From the NCBI GenBank assembly GCA_017544745.1, contig JAFYDO010000301.1:1-6302 (forward strand): a stretch of DNA of 6,302 nt, given 5' to 3'. Below the pieces are notes generated by a model. That model saw nothing but the letters and a program-made list of their open reading frames with translations. It was not told the origin of the DNA and searched no databases. How positions within the stretch are numbered: position 1 is the stretch's first letter; each line of letters starts with the position of its first letter. Below are positions 5,964 to 6,302 of the stretch, one piece after another. A program made the position numbers and the translations under genes. Source of the DNA: Treponema sp. GTDB lineage: Bacteria; Spirochaetota; Spirochaetia; Treponematales; Treponemataceae.

Positions 5964-6302
5964 CTACTTCAAACACGTTCTATCCAAACGTTCAAATCCA
6001 TCAGTCAGCTTTTTGGCAATTTCTATAAGCTTAGCCAGATCCCCTTTGCGGCCGCCTTCAATGTTCAATGGCATAACCGGGTCGTGCAGACTCAAACGCA
6101 ACAGCATCCAGCCCTGAACGTCGTTGCCTTTGAAAGAAAGACGAACGCCTTCGTAAGACTGTGGCATTTCGTAGCCGGCTGCAGCGGCGCGTTTTTTGAA
6201 TTCTTCAAGAACGCCTTTTCCGTATTCCTTAAAATCTTCTCCGGCAATCTTAAAGCGGTACTCGCCTTCTTCTACAAGAGGAGGAAGCTTTTCTATCAAA
6301 CT
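5964..6302 (-). CDS. Phosphomannomutase/phosphoglucomutase, C-terminal part (runs off the window)
   Basis: Only the last 112 or so codons are present; the reading frame is open to the window edge and the stop (TAG) is at 5964-5966. The segment matches the C-terminal domain 4 of the alpha-D-phosphohexomutase superfamily, which binds the sugar phosphate. The phosphate-binding loop appears as RLSLHDPVMPLN, where most family members have RxSxTEP. The SLHDP form is one I recall from a bacterial phosphomannomutase/phosphoglucomutase subgroup. The enzyme interconverts hexose 1- and 6-phosphates in the cytoplasm, supplying sugar nucleotides or glycolysis. Substrate preference cannot be judged because the active-site serine and domains 1-3 lie outside. 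It reads toward the sirtuin on the same strand, 85 bases away, so read-through is possible, but the repeat lies between them. Confidence 0.8.
   Translation of the reverse strand, partial: SLIEKLPPLVEEGEYRFKIAGEDFKEYGKGVLEEFKKRAAAAGYEMPQSYEGVRLSFKGNDVQGWMLLRLSLHDPVMPLNIEGGRKGDLAKLIEIAKKLTDGFERLDRTCLK

Noticed and set aside
6049..6056. Second GCGGCCGC palindrome matching the one at 26-33
   Set aside because: It sits within phosphohexomutase coding sequence and its flanks do not match the GC-rich segment at 1-76, so the shared eight bases look coincidental.
5881..6117. Plus-strand frame of 78 codons starting beside the sirtuin gene
   Set aside because: It reads through the palindromic repeat and antisense to the phosphohexomutase C-terminal domain, so it is a product of the repeat and not a gene.

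Overview
The window looks like chromosomal sequence from a spirochaete, most probably a host-associated Treponema. This is inference. The coding sequence is moderately AT-rich, three of the five genes encode lipoproteins with relaxed lipoboxes (CTGC, MVSC, PVSC) of the kind spirochaetes use, and several starts lack a Shine-Dalgarno sequence. No rRNA, tRNA, transposase or CRISPR array is visible.

Layout: a GC-rich structured segment ending in a minus-strand terminator (1-76) lies beyond a minus-strand pair of genes, a DUF3160 lipoprotein (955-3660) followed by a MEMO-family lipoprotein (86-994) whose start overlaps the DUF3160 stop. A 54-base spacer with a 13-base palindrome separates this pair from a divergent plus-strand gene (3715-5187). 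That gene encodes a lipoprotein with an N-terminal UPF0489/arginase-like domain and a C-terminal AMMECR1 domain. Its 3' end overlaps, tail to tail, the 3' end of a minus-strand sirtuin gene (5141-5878). Upstream of the sirtuin is a small palindromic repeat (5895-5958), and then the 3' end of a phosphohexomutase gene that runs off the window.

The main point of interest is the divergent block 86-5187. MEMO and AMMECR1 are the B and A partners of the poorly understood AmmeMemoRadiSam gene association. Here both carry lipoprotein signal peptides, the AMMECR1 partner is fused to an arginase-fold-like domain, a large DUF3160 lipoprotein sits between them, and no radical SAM gene is present in the window. 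This suggests an extracytoplasmic version of the system, in which putative metal-binding MEMO and UPF0489-like domains, AMMECR1 and DUF3160 act together outside the inner membrane. The substrate and reaction cannot be read from the sequence. The sirtuin and phosphohexomutase look like ordinary housekeeping genes that happen to adjoin the block.
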